64,000 bases of DNA, taken from positions 744,001-808,000 of the forward strand of contig NZ_BAABJY010000001.1 of assembly GCF_039543545.1 (NCBI RefSeq), given 5' to 3'. This stretch comes from Luteimonas vadosa (GTDB lineage: Bacteria; Pseudomonadota; Gammaproteobacteria; Xanthomonadales; Xanthomonadaceae). This document shows positions 55,450 to 64,000 of this stretch, one piece after another. The translations under genes were made by a program, and so were the position numbers. The notes under the pieces were generated by a model, which saw only the letters and a list, made by a program, of their open reading frames with translations, was not told where the DNA came from and searched no databases. Positions within the stretch are counted from its first letter, which is position 1; the number at the start of each line of letters is the position of its first letter.

Positions 55450-58400
55450 TCACTCACCCAGCGTCAGCAGGGACGCATTGCCGCCGGCGGCGGTGGTGTT
55501 GATGGTGACCGTCTTCTCGGTGGCGAAACGCGGCAGGTAGTGCGGGCCGCCGGCCTTGGGACCGGTGCCCGACAGGCGCTGGCCGCCGAAGGGCTGGACG
55601 CCGACCACGGCGCCGATCTGGTTGCGGTTGACGTAGACGTTGCCGACGCGGGCACGCGCGGCGATACGTTCGACGGTGTCGTCGATGCGCGAATGGATGC
55701 CCAGCGTCAGGCCGTACCCGGTGGAGTTGATCGCATCGATCACGGCGTCGAGCTCCTCGCCTTTCCAGCGGATCACGTGCAGGGCGGGCCCGAAGTTCTC
55801 GCGCTTGAGCTGCGACAGCGACTGCAGTTCCCATGCGCGCGGCGCGAAGTACGTGCCGTGCGCGGTGTCGTCGTCCATCGCCGCCTGTGCGATCAGCCGC
55901 GCCTCGCCGGCCATGCGTTCGGCGTGCGCCTCGAGCATCCGCAGCGCGTCCTCGTCGATGACCGGGCCGACGTCGGTGGACAGCAGGGCGGGGTCGCCGA
56001 CCTTCAGCTCGGCCATGGCCCCGGTCAGCATGTCGATCACGTGGTCGGCGATGTCGTCCTGCACGAACAGCACCCGTGCGGCCGAGCAGCGCTGGCCCGC
56101 GGAAGTGAAGGCGGACGCCAGCGCATCCTTGACCAGCTGCTCGGGCAGGGCGGAAGAATCCGCGATCAGTGCATTCTGGCCACCGGTTTCGGCGATGAGG
56201 ACGCCGATGGCGCCGTCGCGCGCGGCGAGGGCGCGATTGATCGCCAGCGCGGTCGCGTTGGAGCCGGTGAACACCACGCCGGAGACGCGCGGGTCGGAGG
56301 TCAGCGCCGCGCCGACGGTGGCGCCGTCGCCGGGGAGGAACTGGAGCACCTTGTCCGGGATGCCGGCCTCGTGCAGCAGCTTGACCGCGGCGAACCCGAC
56401 CAGGTTGGTCTGTTCGGCCGGCTTGGCCAGCACGCTGTTGCCCGCGGCCAGCGCGGCAGCGACCTGGCCGACGAAGATCGCCAGCGGGAAGTTCCATGGC
56501 GAGATGCACGCGAACACGCCGCGCCCGGCGTGCTGCAGGGTATTGGTCTCGCCGGTGGGGCCGGGCAGCGGGTCGGGCACGAACAGCTTGCGCGCCTCGC
56601 CGGCGTAGTAGCGCAGGAAATCGACCGCCTCGCGCACCTCGGCGACGCCGTCGGGGATGGTCTTGCCGGCTTCCCGGGTGCACATGGCGATGTACTGCGG
56701 CATGCGCGCCTCGAGCAGGTCGGCGGCGCGTTCGAGCATGGCCGCGCGGGTATCGACGGGCGTGGCGTCCCAGCCGGGTTGCGCCTCGACGGCATTGCAC
56801 AGCGCGCGTTCGATGGTGCCGGCGTCGGAGGATTGCCAGCGCCCCACCACCTGGCGGCGGTCGGCCGGGTTGGTCACCGGGACCTGCGCGCCGGAGGTCG
56901 ATGCGCCGGGCACCAGCGGCATCGCCCGCCAGTCGGCTTCGATCGCGTCGACCTGCTTGGCGAGTGCGCGCAGCTGTTCGTCGTTGTTGAGGTTGATGCC
57001 CATGGAATTGTCTCGGTCGGCACTGCTGCCGGGAACGGCCTGCGCGCGGTAGAGCTGGCGCGGCAGGGGGATGCGCGGATGCGCGATGGACTCGAACCCG
57101 GCGACGACCTCGACCGGGTCGCGCACCAGTTCTTCGATGGCGATGGATTCGTCGGTGATGCGGTTGACGAAGCTGGAATTGGCGCCGTTCTCCAGCAGGC
57201 GGCGCACCAGGTAGGGCAGCAGGTCCTCGTGCGACCCGACCGGGGCATAGACGCGGCAGGGCACGTCGAGCCGGTCGGCGGGGATCACCTCGGCGTAGAG
57301 GTCGTCGCCCATGCCGTGCAGCTTCTGGAACTCGTAGTCGGGCTTCGTCCCGCCCGGGGCACCGGCGAACGCGTTCGCCGCCATGTGGTGGATCGCCGCG
57401 ATCGTGTGCGCGTTGTGGGTGGCGAACATCGGGTACAGCGCGTCGGTCGCCGAGAGCATGCGCCGGGCGCAGGCGAGGTAGGACACGTCGGTATTGGGCT
57501 TGCGCGTGAACACCGGATAGCCGTCCAGGCCTTCGACCTGCGCGCGCTTGATCTCCGAATCCCAGTAAGCGCCCTTGACCAGGCGCACCGGGATGCGGCG
57601 GCCATGGCGGCGGGACAGGGCGATGACGTAGTCGATCACCGCCGGCGCGCGCTTCTGGTAGGCCTGCACCGCGAGGCCGCAACCTTCCCAGCCCGCCAGC
57701 GAGTCGTCGGCGAAGACCTGCGTGAACACGTCGAGCGAGACCTCGAGCCGGTCCGCCTCCTCGGCATCGATGGTGAAGCCGATGCCCTGCGCCTTGGCCA
57801 GCCGCGCCAGCTCCAGCACGCGCGGCGAGAGCTCGGCCAGCACGCGTGCGCGCTTGGCGTGCTCGTAGCGCGGGTGCAGGGCGGAGAGCTTCACCGAGAT
57901 CGAAGGCGCCGCGAAATCGTCCGGGGCCTGGCCGCCGGGCACCCGCGTCGCCTTGCCGATGGCGTCGATCGCGCGGCGATAGGCCTCGAGGTAGCGCGCG
58001 GCGTCCTTGGCGGTGAGCGCCGCCTCGCCGAGCATGTCGAAGGAGTAGCGATAGGCCGCGTTGGTTCCCTTGCGCGCGCGGGTGAGCGCCTCGCCGATGC
58101 TGCGGCCCATCACGAACTGGTGGCCCATGATCCGCATCGCCTGCCGGACCGCCAGCCGGATCACCGGTTCGCCCATCCGCCCCACCAGGCGCTTGAAGGC
58201 GTTGTGGACGTCGCGCTTGGTGTCGTCGGCCAGGTCCACGAGGTGGCCGGTCAGCATCAGCCCCCAGGTGGAGGCGTTGACCAGCACCGAATCGCTCTGG
58301 CCCATGTGCCGCCGCCAATCGGCCTCGCCGAGCTTGTCGCGGATCAGGCGGTCGGCGTTGTCCTGGTCGGGGATGCGCAGCAGCGCTTCGGCCACGCACA

Positions 58401-58662
58401 TCAGCAGCACGCCTTCCTGGCTGCCCAGATCGTACTGCCGCATGAAGGCCTCGATCGCGTCCTGGTCCTCGGCGTGGCGGCGGACCCGGCGCACCAGGTC
58501 CGTCGCGGTCGCCTGCACGGCGCTGCGCGCGGCGGGCGATAGTTGCGCCTCTGTCAGCAGTCCGCGCACGTGCGCGGCCTCGTCCACTGCCCAGGCAGCG
58601 GTGATGGCGGCGCGCAGCGGATCGGGCTGCTCCGGCAGCTCGGGCGAGAGAAGGTCGGTCAC
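55450..58662 (-). CDS. putA: Bifunctional proline dehydrogenase/glutamate-semialdehyde dehydrogenase
   Basis: A 1070-residue PutA that oxidises proline to glutamate in two steps. The proline dehydrogenase barrel (about 120-480) includes VRLVKGAYWDSEIKRAQ and the FAD region; the P5C dehydrogenase (about 560-1050) has ISPWNFPLAIFVGQ, FTGSNATA, AETGGQNALI and the catalytic Cys in SAGQRCSAARV. The N-terminal ribbon-helix-helix DNA-binding domain of E. coli PutA is absent, so it is not a self-repressor. The last codons and stop abut the palindromic array. Confidence 0.96.
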   Translation of the reverse strand: MTDLLSPELPEQPDPLRAAITAAWAVDEAAHVRGLLTEAQLSPAARSAVQATATDLVRRVRRHAEDQDAIEAFMRQYDLGSQEGVLLMCVAEALLRIPDQDNADRLIRDKLGEADWRRHMGQSDSVLVNASTWGLMLTGHLVDLADDTKRDVHNAFKRLVGRMGEPVIRLAVRQAMRIMGHQFVMGRSIGEALTRARKGTNAAYRYSFDMLGEAALTAKDAARYLEAYRRAIDAIGKATRVPGGQAPDDFAAPSISVKLSALHPRYEHAKRARVLAELSPRVLELARLAKAQGIGFTIDAEEADRLEVSLDVFTQVFADDSLAGWEGCGLAVQAYQKRAPAVIDYVIALSRRHGRRIPVRLVKGAYWDSEIKRAQVEGLDGYPVFTRKPNTDVSYLACARRMLSATDALYPMFATHNAHTIAAIHHMAANAFAGAPGGTKPDYEFQKLHGMGDDLYAEVIPADRLDVPCRVYAPVGSHEDLLPYLVRRLLENGANSSFVNRITDESIAIEELVRDPVEVVAGFESIAHPRIPLPRQLYRAQAVPGSSADRDNSMGINLNNDEQLRALAKQVDAIEADWRAMPLVPGASTSGAQVPVTNPADRRQVVGRWQSSDAGTIERALCNAVEAQPGWDATPVDTRAAMLERAADLLEARMPQYIAMCTREAGKTIPDGVAEVREAVDFLRYYAGEARKLFVPDPLPGPTGETNTLQHAGRGVFACISPWNFPLAIFVGQVAAALAAGNSVLAKPAEQTNLVGFAAVKLLHEAGIPDKVLQFLPGDGATVGAALTSDPRVSGVVFTGSNATALAINRALAARDGAIGVLIAETGGQNALIADSSALPEQLVKDALASAFTSAGQRCSAARVLFVQDDIADHVIDMLTGAMAELKVGDPALLSTDVGPVIDEDALRMLEAHAERMAGEARLIAQAAMDDDTAHGTYFAPRAWELQSLSQLKRENFGPALHVIRWKGEELDAVIDAINSTGYGLTLGIHSRIDDTVERIAARARVGNVYVNRNQIGAVVGVQPFGGQRLSGTGPKAGGPHYLPRFATEKTVTINTTAAGGNASLLTLGE

Positions 58663-58984
58663 GGGAACCCGGTGGAGGTGGAAACGCGGTCCAGGGGCGC
58701 GATTCTAGCCGTTGCGCGCGCCGGGGGCCGCGATGCGGTGCGCCGGGGCGCTCCGGCTTGCCGGTAAAGCCCCGCGACCGCTACTATTTACGGGTTTTCG
58801 CGCCCCGAGCCACGGGTTCGCGGCCCGTACTCTGGTCAGGCGAACCCTGGTCGGGAGTGCTCCCACCGGGTGTGTTCCGCCGGGACCGTCCCGCCGAAGC
58901 CCACCGTAACGAATGTTTTCCCACCAACTTTCCAGTGAGCTGGCGGCCTGCGGGCCGCGACCGACGATCTTTGGGGTCCACGCG

Positions 58985-59995
58985 ATGATGCAGGCGTCTT
59001 TCTTCCGGTCCATTCCCGCGCGCCTGGCGATGGCGGCGGCCTGCCTGGCGCCGATGCTGGCGTGGGCACAGTCCACCGACCCGGTGCGCTGGCAGCTGAA
59101 TATGGGCCGCGGGGTCACCGCTTCGTCCAACCACGCCTACGAGGCGCACATGTTCGTGCTCTGGGTGTGCGTCGTGATCGGCGTCCTGGTCTTCGGCGCC
59201 ATGGCCTACGCCATGTTCAGGTTCCGGAAGTCCAAGGGCGCGGTGGCCGCGCAGTTCAGCCACAACACCGTCGCCGAGATCATCTGGACCGTGGTGCCGG
59301 TGATCCTGCTGATCGTGATGGCGTGGCCGGCGACGGCCAAGCTGATCGCCATGTACGACACCCGCGATTCGGCGATGACGGTCAAGGTCACCGGTTACCA
59401 GTGGCTGTGGAAGTACGAGTACCTCGGCGAGGGCGTGGAGATCACCAGCCGCCTGGACCGCGACAGCGACCGCATCCGCCAGAACGGCGCGACCCCGGAC
59501 GCCGCCGCCAACCCGCACTACCTGCTCGACGTGGACAACGCGCTGGTGCTGCCGGTCGACACCAAGATCCGCTTCGTGATCACCGCCGACGACGTCATCC
59601 ACGCCTGGTGGGTGCCGGCGCTGGGCTGGAAGCAGGACGCGATCCCCGGGATCATCAACGAGGCTTGGACCGAGATCCGCGAGCCGGGCGTGTACCGCGG
59701 CCAGTGCGCCGAGCTCTGCGGCAAGGACCACGGCTTCATGCCCATCGTCGTGCGCGCGCTGCCCAAGGCCGAATACGCCAGCTGGCTGGCCGCGCGCAAG
59801 GCCGCGTCGGCGGCGCCGCGGGATCCGTCCGCGGTGACCGAGGGTGGTGCCGGCATCGGCCCGCGCCAGGTCGATCCCGACCTGGTCGAGGACGTGGTCG
59901 AAGGCGAGGAGCCGACCGTGCCCGGGGCCCTGGAGCCCGGGGACGACGATGCCGCGCCCGAGGCCACCACCGAATCCGACGCCGGCGCAGCCTGA
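58985..59995 (+). CDS. coxB: Cytochrome c oxidase subunit II
   Basis: A 336-residue subunit II of an aa3-type oxidase, with a signal peptide (about 1-23), two membrane helices (about 47-70 and 92-112) and the periplasmic cupredoxin domain. The CuA site is intact (GQCAELCGKDHGFM, with the upstream His in VIHAWWVP). No CxxCH heme-c motif follows; the last ~60 residues are an acidic, disordered-looking tail. ATG 58988 is an equally possible start. The 322 bases between putA and this gene (58663-58984) hold no gene and probably the promoter, not identified. Confidence 0.95.
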   Translation: MMQASFFRSIPARLAMAAACLAPMLAWAQSTDPVRWQLNMGRGVTASSNHAYEAHMFVLWVCVVIGVLVFGAMAYAMFRFRKSKGAVAAQFSHNTVAEIIWTVVPVILLIVMAWPATAKLIAMYDTRDSAMTVKVTGYQWLWKYEYLGEGVEITSRLDRDSDRIRQNGATPDAAANPHYLLDVDNALVLPVDTKIRFVITADDVIHAWWVPALGWKQDAIPGIINEAWTEIREPGVYRGQCAELCGKDHGFMPIVVRALPKAEYASWLAARKAASAAPRDPSAVTEGGAGIGPRQVDPDLVEDVVEGEEPTVPGALEPGDDDAAPEATTESDAGAA

Positions 59996-60068
59996 TCCTG
60001 CGACGCCCCGCGCGACACCAAACAGCATGACCGCGGCAGCACGCCGGTCAGACATCCCGAGGTAGGCC

Positions 60069-61754
60069 ATGGCCACGTACACCCCCACCGCCGATTCGCA
60101 CGACGCCCACGACGACCACCACGCGCCAGGGTTCGTGGAGCGTTGGTTCTTCTCCACGAACCACAAGGACATCGGCACGCTGTACCTGATCTTCAGCTTC
60201 GTCATGTTCGTCATCGGCGCGGCGATGAGCGTGGTCATCCGCACCGAGCTGACGGTCCCGGGCCTGCAGCACGTCAGTCCCGAATTCTTCAACCAGATGA
60301 CCACCATGCACGCGCTGGTGATGATCTTCGGCGGGGTGATGCCGGCCTTCGTCGGCCTGGCGAACTGGATGGTGCCGCTGCAGATCGGCGCGCCTGACAT
60401 GGCCCTGCCGCGGATGAACAACTGGTCCTTCTGGATCCTGCCGTTCGCCTTCACCATGCTGTTGCTGACGCTGTTCCTGCCCGGCGGCGGCCCCGCCGGC
60501 GGCTGGACGCTGTACCCGCCGCTGTCGATCCAGGGCGGCAGCAACGTCGCCTTCGTGATCTTCGCCATCCACATGATGGGCATCAGCTCGATCATGGGCG
60601 CGATCAACGTCATCGCCACCATCCTCAACATGCGCGCGCCCGGCGTGGACCTGCTGAAGATGCCGATCTTCTGCTGGTCCTGGCTGATCACGGCCTTCCT
60701 GCTGATCGCGGTGATGCCGGTCCTGGCCGGCGCGGTGACGATGCTGCTCACCGACAAGTTCTTCGCCACCAGCTTCTTCAACGCCGCCGGCGGCGGCGAC
60801 CCGGTGATGTTCCAGCACATCTTCTGGTTCTTCGGCCATCCCGAGGTCTACATCATGATCCTGCCGGCGTTCGGGATCGTGTCGGAGATCCTGCCGACCT
60901 TCTCCCGCAAGCCGCTGTTCGGCTACCAGGCGATGGTCTACGCGATCGCCTCGATCGCCTTCCTGAGCTTCATCGTCTGGGCGCACCACATGTTCACGGT
61001 GGGCATGCCGCTGGGCGGCGAGCTGTACTTCATGTTCGCGACGATGCTCATCGCGGTGCCGACCGGGGTGAAGGTATTCAACTGGGTCAGCACCATGTGG
61101 AAGGGGTCGCTCAGCTTCGAATCGCCGATGCTGTGGGCGATCTCGTTCGTGATCCTGTTCACCATCGGCGGCTTCTCGGGGCTGATGCTCGCGATCGTCC
61201 CGGCCGACTTCCAGTACCACGACACCTACTTCGTGGTCGCGCACTTCCACTACGTGCTGGTCACCGGCGCCCTGTTCGCGATCATCGCCGCGGTCTACTA
61301 CTGGTGGCCGAAGTGGACCGGGCGCATGTACAGCGAGTTCTGGGCCAAGGTCCACTTCTGGTGGTCGATGGTGTTCGTGAACCTGCTGTTCTTCCCGCAG
61401 CACTTCCTCGGCCTGGCGGGCATGCCGCGGCGCATCCCCGACTACAACGTGGTGTTCGCCGACTGGAACCTGATCAGCTCGATCGGTGCGTTCGGGATGT
61501 TCGTCACCCCGTTCCTGATGTTCGGGATCCTGTGGCACTCGCTGAAGCATGGTGCCCCGGCCAGGGCACGCTCCTGGGAAGGTGCGCGCGGGCTGGAGTG
61601 GACGCTGTCGTCGCCGCCGCCGCACCACAGCTTCACCACCCCGCCGGTGATCCGCGACGGCGACCTGGCGCACGGCGATTTCGTGCACCTGGACTACGAC
61701 GAGAGCACGGCGCACGACGCGACCGCCGCCCACACCAATGTCCGCGAAGCCTGA
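60069..61754 (+). CDS. coxA: Cytochrome c oxidase subunit I
   Basis: A 561-residue heme-copper oxidase catalytic subunit with about 12 helices. The A-family proton-channel Glu is in FGHPEVYIMILP; the CuB histidines are in that motif and in FIVWAHHMF; the heme ligands are in HFHYVLV and TTMHALVM. It reduces oxygen to water and pumps protons. The C-terminal tail is polar and His-rich. Its end overlaps a small membrane-protein gene by 17 bases. Confidence 0.97.
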   Translation: MATYTPTADSHDAHDDHHAPGFVERWFFSTNHKDIGTLYLIFSFVMFVIGAAMSVVIRTELTVPGLQHVSPEFFNQMTTMHALVMIFGGVMPAFVGLANWMVPLQIGAPDMALPRMNNWSFWILPFAFTMLLLTLFLPGGGPAGGWTLYPPLSIQGGSNVAFVIFAIHMMGISSIMGAINVIATILNMRAPGVDLLKMPIFCWSWLITAFLLIAVMPVLAGAVTMLLTDKFFATSFFNAAGGGDPVMFQHIFWFFGHPEVYIMILPAFGIVSEILPTFSRKPLFGYQAMVYAIASIAFLSFIVWAHHMFTVGMPLGGELYFMFATMLIAVPTGVKVFNWVSTMWKGSLSFESPMLWAISFVILFTIGGFSGLMLAIVPADFQYHDTYFVVAHFHYVLVTGALFAIIAAVYYWWPKWTGRMYSEFWAKVHFWWSMVFVNLLFFPQHFLGLAGMPRRIPDYNVVFADWNLISSIGAFGMFVTPFLMFGILWHSLKHGAPARARSWEGARGLEWTLSSPPPHHSFTTPPVIRDGDLAHGDFVHLDYDESTAHDATAAHTNVREA

Positions 61755-61887
61755 ACCGCCGGTCCAGATGACGGACGCCGACGCCCGCGCGCGCCGGCGC
61801 GGCGCCGTGCGCACCGCGCTGGTCGTCGGCGCCATCGCGGTGGCGATCTACATCGGTTTCATCCTGCTCGGGGTGTTCGGGCGATGA
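61738..61887 (+). CDS. Small single-pass membrane protein between coxA and ctaG
   Basis: A 49-residue protein: a polar, Arg-rich N-terminus, then one membrane helix (about 26-46, LVVGAIAVAIYIGFILLGVF). It begins inside the coxA 3' end and its stop overlaps the ctaG start (ATGA), a tight arrangement that supports it being translated. Small helical proteins in this place are seen in other cox operons and may help assembly of the oxidase, as CoxK/CoxM-type or subunit-IV-like proteins. Assignment is inference. Confidence 0.65.
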   Translation: MSAKPEPPVQMTDADARARRRGAVRTALVVGAIAVAIYIGFILLGVFGR

Positions 61888-62462
61888 GCGGCCGCACGTC
61901 CGGGACCGTGAAGATGGTCGCCGTCGCCGTCGCGGCGTTCGCGTTCACCTTTTCGCTGGTGCCGCTGTACCGGATCGCCTGCCAGAAGGTGTTCGGCATC
62001 CGCCTCGACAACACCGCCGTGGATGCGTCGAAGATCGAAAGCGGGGAACGGCAGGCGCGGATGGTGACCGTGCAGTTCGACGGCGGGGTCAACTCGAAGC
62101 TGCCGTGGGCTTTCCACCCCAACGAGGCCTCGATGCGCGTGCGCGTCGGCGAGCAGTTCGCCACCACGTACTTCGCGCGCAACGAGAGCGACCGCGTGAT
62201 CGTGGGCAGCGCGACGCCCTCGGTCGCCCCGGCGCGCGCCTCCGGCTACTTCAGCAAGACCGAATGCTTCTGCTTCACCGCGCAGACCCTGGCCGCGGGC
62301 GAAAGCCGCGACATGCCGGTGCGCTTCATCATCGACCCGTCGCTGCCCGACGACGTCAACACGATCACCTTGTCCTACACCTTCTTCAAGAACGACGAAC
62401 TGACGGCGCGGGCCAATGCCCTGCCGCCGGCCGCGGGCAGCGCGACCCGCGCAGCGCCCTGA
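61884..62462 (+). CDS. ctaG: Cytochrome c oxidase assembly protein CtaG/Cox11
   Basis: A 192-residue Cox11-type copper chaperone with one N-terminal membrane helix (about 11-30) and a periplasmic immunoglobulin-like domain. The copper-binding CFCF motif is in SKTECFCFTAQ (near 130-137), and a third conserved Cys is in YRIACQKVFGI. It delivers copper to the CuB site of subunit I. Confidence 0.95.
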   Translation: MSGRTSGTVKMVAVAVAAFAFTFSLVPLYRIACQKVFGIRLDNTAVDASKIESGERQARMVTVQFDGGVNSKLPWAFHPNEASMRVRVGEQFATTYFARNESDRVIVGSATPSVAPARASGYFSKTECFCFTAQTLAAGESRDMPVRFIIDPSLPDDVNTITLSYTFFKNDELTARANALPPAAGSATRAAP

Positions 62463-62516
62463 CGCGACGACGCGACTCGCCGCGACCCACCCTTCGACCA
62501 GCGACGGAACCGACCC

Positions 62517-63401
62517 ATGGCACAGGCCCACGCCGACACCCACGACAACAACATCTACTTCGTGCCGCACGGCAGCAGGTGGCCGGTGTTCGCGTCCGTC
62601 GCGCTGTTCGTGGCGATGTTCGGGCTCGCGAGCTGGCTCAACGAGGCGACCTGGGGACCGGCGATGTTCTTCGTCGGGTTGGTCGTGCTGCTCGGCATCC
62701 TGTTCAAGTGGTTCGCGGACGTGATCCTCGAGTCGGTCTCCGGCTACTACAACAAGCAGGTCGACACCTCGTTCCGCATGGGCATGGTGTGGTTCATCTT
62801 TTCCGAGGTGATGTTCTTCGCGGCCTTCTTCGGCGCCCTGTTCTACGCCCGCAACTATTCGCTGCCGTGGCTGGGCGGCGCCGGCGACGGCGTGATGACC
62901 AACAGCCTGCTGTGGGACGGCTTCAGCAATGCCTGGCCGAGCAGCGGGCCGGGCCAGGTCGGCGGCCATTTCCAGACGATCCCGGCATGGGGGCTGCCGC
63001 TGCTCAACACCCTGATCCTGCTGACCTCCGGCATCACCATCACCATCGCCCACCATGCGCTGCGCGCCGGCCACCGCGGCAAGCTGCTGGTCTTCCTGGG
63101 CCTCACGATCCTGCTCGGCTGCCTGTTCCTGTTCTTCCAGGTCGAGGAATACATCCACGCCTACCGTGACCTCAACCTCACGCTGGGCTCCGGCATCTAC
63201 GGTTCCACCTTCTTCATGCTCACCGGCTTCCACGGCGCGCACGTCACGCTCGGCACGATCATGCTGATCATCATCTGGCTGCGTTGCGCCAAGGGCCATT
63301 TCAGCAAGAACGACCATTTCGCCTTCGAGGCCGTGGCGTGGTACTGGCACTTCGTGGACGTGGTGTGGCTGGGCCTGTTCCTGTTCGTTTACGTGCTCTG
63401 A
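62517..63401 (+). CDS. coxC: Cytochrome c oxidase subunit III
   Basis: A 294-residue subunit III with seven helices. GMVWFIFSEVMFFAAFFGALFYA and the C-terminal HFSKNDHFAFEAVAWYWHFVDVVWLGLF are typical. It stabilises the catalytic subunits and proton uptake. It is the last gene of the coxB-coxA-ctaG-coxC run on this strand. The 229 bases after it (63402-63630) show nothing I can name. Confidence 0.96.
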   Translation: MAQAHADTHDNNIYFVPHGSRWPVFASVALFVAMFGLASWLNEATWGPAMFFVGLVVLLGILFKWFADVILESVSGYYNKQVDTSFRMGMVWFIFSEVMFFAAFFGALFYARNYSLPWLGGAGDGVMTNSLLWDGFSNAWPSSGPGQVGGHFQTIPAWGLPLLNTLILLTSGITITIAHHALRAGHRGKLLVFLGLTILLGCLFLFFQVEEYIHAYRDLNLTLGSGIYGSTFFMLTGFHGAHVTLGTIMLIIIWLRCAKGHFSKNDHFAFEAVAWYWHFVDVVWLGLFLFVYVL

Positions 63402-63630
63402 CGGGCGCGGCGAACGATTGCGGGAGCGGCCTGTAGTCGCCAGCCCTGCCTTCCGGCGGCGACCGCTGCCATCCGTGGCGCGACGATGCGGGCGCCGGAA
63501 TGCCCGGCCCTGCAACCCTGGGATGAAGTGCATGCGGTCGCTCCGGGTCGCCATCGCGACGCGTGGCGACGCGGTCGTCCGGGGCGCTGCGAATGCCACG
63601 CCCGGCGCAGCCGAGCCGGCAGCGCATCGG

Positions 63631-63855
63631 CTAGCGCGTGGGATTCACCCCATGCGGCGTGACCCAGCCCATGTAGATGGCCAGGACCAGCAACAGGATG
63701 AGGGCCACCGACAACCCGATGCGCCTGGTCAGTGCATTCACCGTCCGGCTGGTCTGGCCCTTGTCCACCAGCATGTAGTACAGGCCGGCGCCGAGGTTCC
63801 AGAGGATGAGCACCAGGAACGCGATGATCAGCAAGGTCTTGAGCGAGTCGTTCAT
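63631..63855 (-). CDS. DUF2909 twin-transmembrane protein
   Basis: A 74-residue protein with two hydrophobic helices (about 5-25 and 47-66) joined by a basic loop, as in DUF2909. Such genes are regularly found on the opposite strand between coxC and surf1 in gammaproteobacteria, so a link with oxidase assembly is likely but unproven. ATG 63855 gives the family length. Confidence 0.8.
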   Translation of the reverse strand: MNDSLKTLLIIAFLVLILWNLGAGLYYMLVDKGQTSRTVNALTRRIGLSVALILLLVLAIYMGWVTPHGVNPTR

Positions 63856-63925
63856 GGCGGCCTCCGGCGGCAGGCGATGAGGTGCGGGCGATGACGCGAT
63901 TATCGCAGCCGCCGGGGCGGGCGAC

Positions 63926-64000
63926 ATGAGCCGCGCGCGCGACATGTTCCTGGGCTGGACCCTGGCCGTGGTGGCGATGGCCGTCTTCGCCGGGCTGGGC
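63926..64000 (+). CDS. SURF1-like oxidase assembly protein, first 25 codons
   Basis: The frame starts at ATG 63926 and runs off the window. The visible residues form a basic start and a membrane helix (LGWTLAVVAMAVFAGLG), as in SURF1. Its place after coxC and DUF2909 supports this; the sequence seen is too short to prove it. Confidence 0.5.
   Translation, partial: MSRARDMFLGWTLAVVAMAVFAGLG

Noticed and set aside
55156..55540. Open frames in the palindromic array
   Set aside because: They follow the 142-bp repeat in several frames at once, without stops only because of repeat composition; no ribosome site or domain.
55450..58662. PutA as truncated because it lacks the DNA-binding domain
   Set aside because: Many PutA proteins naturally lack it; the two enzyme domains are complete and the start is well placed.

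Overview
The window is about 70% G+C chromosomal DNA from a gammaproteobacterium of the Xanthomonadaceae (Lysobacter/Luteimonas-like). This placement is an inference. It rests on base composition, gene content (ubiJ-ubiB, a divergent LysR/aceB-aceA glyoxylate locus, coaBC-dut-algC, gpmI-envC-ctpA, a coxBA-ctaG-coxC locus) and the start of the window, which looks like the 3' end of the olefin-synthesis gene oleD. No rRNA, tRNA, prophage, transposase or CRISPR array was seen. Almost all DNA is coding, on both strands, in short operons.

Layout. 1-5.8 kb: the oleD 3' end with a degenerate 177-bp duplication of its last codons, ubiJ-ubiB (ubiquinone synthesis), a CHASE-GGDEF cyclase overlapping truC, and arfB. 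5.8-10.4 kb: an acyltransferase and a three-gene surface-polysaccharide locus (nucleotide-sugar epimerase, GT2 polymerase, TPR/beta-barrel outer-membrane exporter). 10.4-15.5 kb: a LysR gene with two small membrane-protein genes, facing the glyoxylate shunt genes aceB and aceA across an AT-rich control region with a perfect inverted repeat. 15.6-18.2 kb: four tandem paralogous genes for small secreted four-cysteine proteins of unknown function. 18.2-24.4 kb: comM, ubiK, a PII gene, a second diguanylate cyclase, and divergent speE/speA (polyamines). 24.5-29.5 kb (minus strand): radC, argS, a SPOR protein, a histone-H1-like protein and an SDR. 29.6-33.6 kb: coaBC-dut-algC. 33.7-39.4 kb: GNAT-pyrE-DUF facing an exonuclease III/Crc-like gene and ampG, an RHH-like orphan, and anmK. 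39.5-45.7 kb: an M23 peptidase, tyrS, a MAPEG protein, an M28 lipoprotein peptidase and a beta-solenoid repeat protein. 45.9-54.9 kb: gpmI-envC-ctpA, a secreted HExxH protein, DUF1820, a rhomboid, FadL and an amidohydrolase. 55.0-55.45 kb: a 142-bp palindromic tandem array touching the putA stop codon. 55.45-64 kb: putA, then coxB-coxA-small TM protein-ctaG-coxC, DUF2909 on the other strand and the first codons of a SURF1-like gene.

How the genes relate: much of the window is core metabolism and envelope biology. PutA, the glyoxylate shunt, FadL, ubiquinone synthesis and the aa3-type oxidase fit aerobic growth on amino and fatty acids. EnvC, CtpA, M23, AmpG and AnmK handle peptidoglycan remodelling and recycling. 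AlgC and the GT2 locus feed surface glycans, probably alongside c-di-GMP signalling by the two GGDEF proteins. The least explained parts are the four-paralog secreted protein array, the polysaccharide locus, the palindromic array and the HExxH protein.
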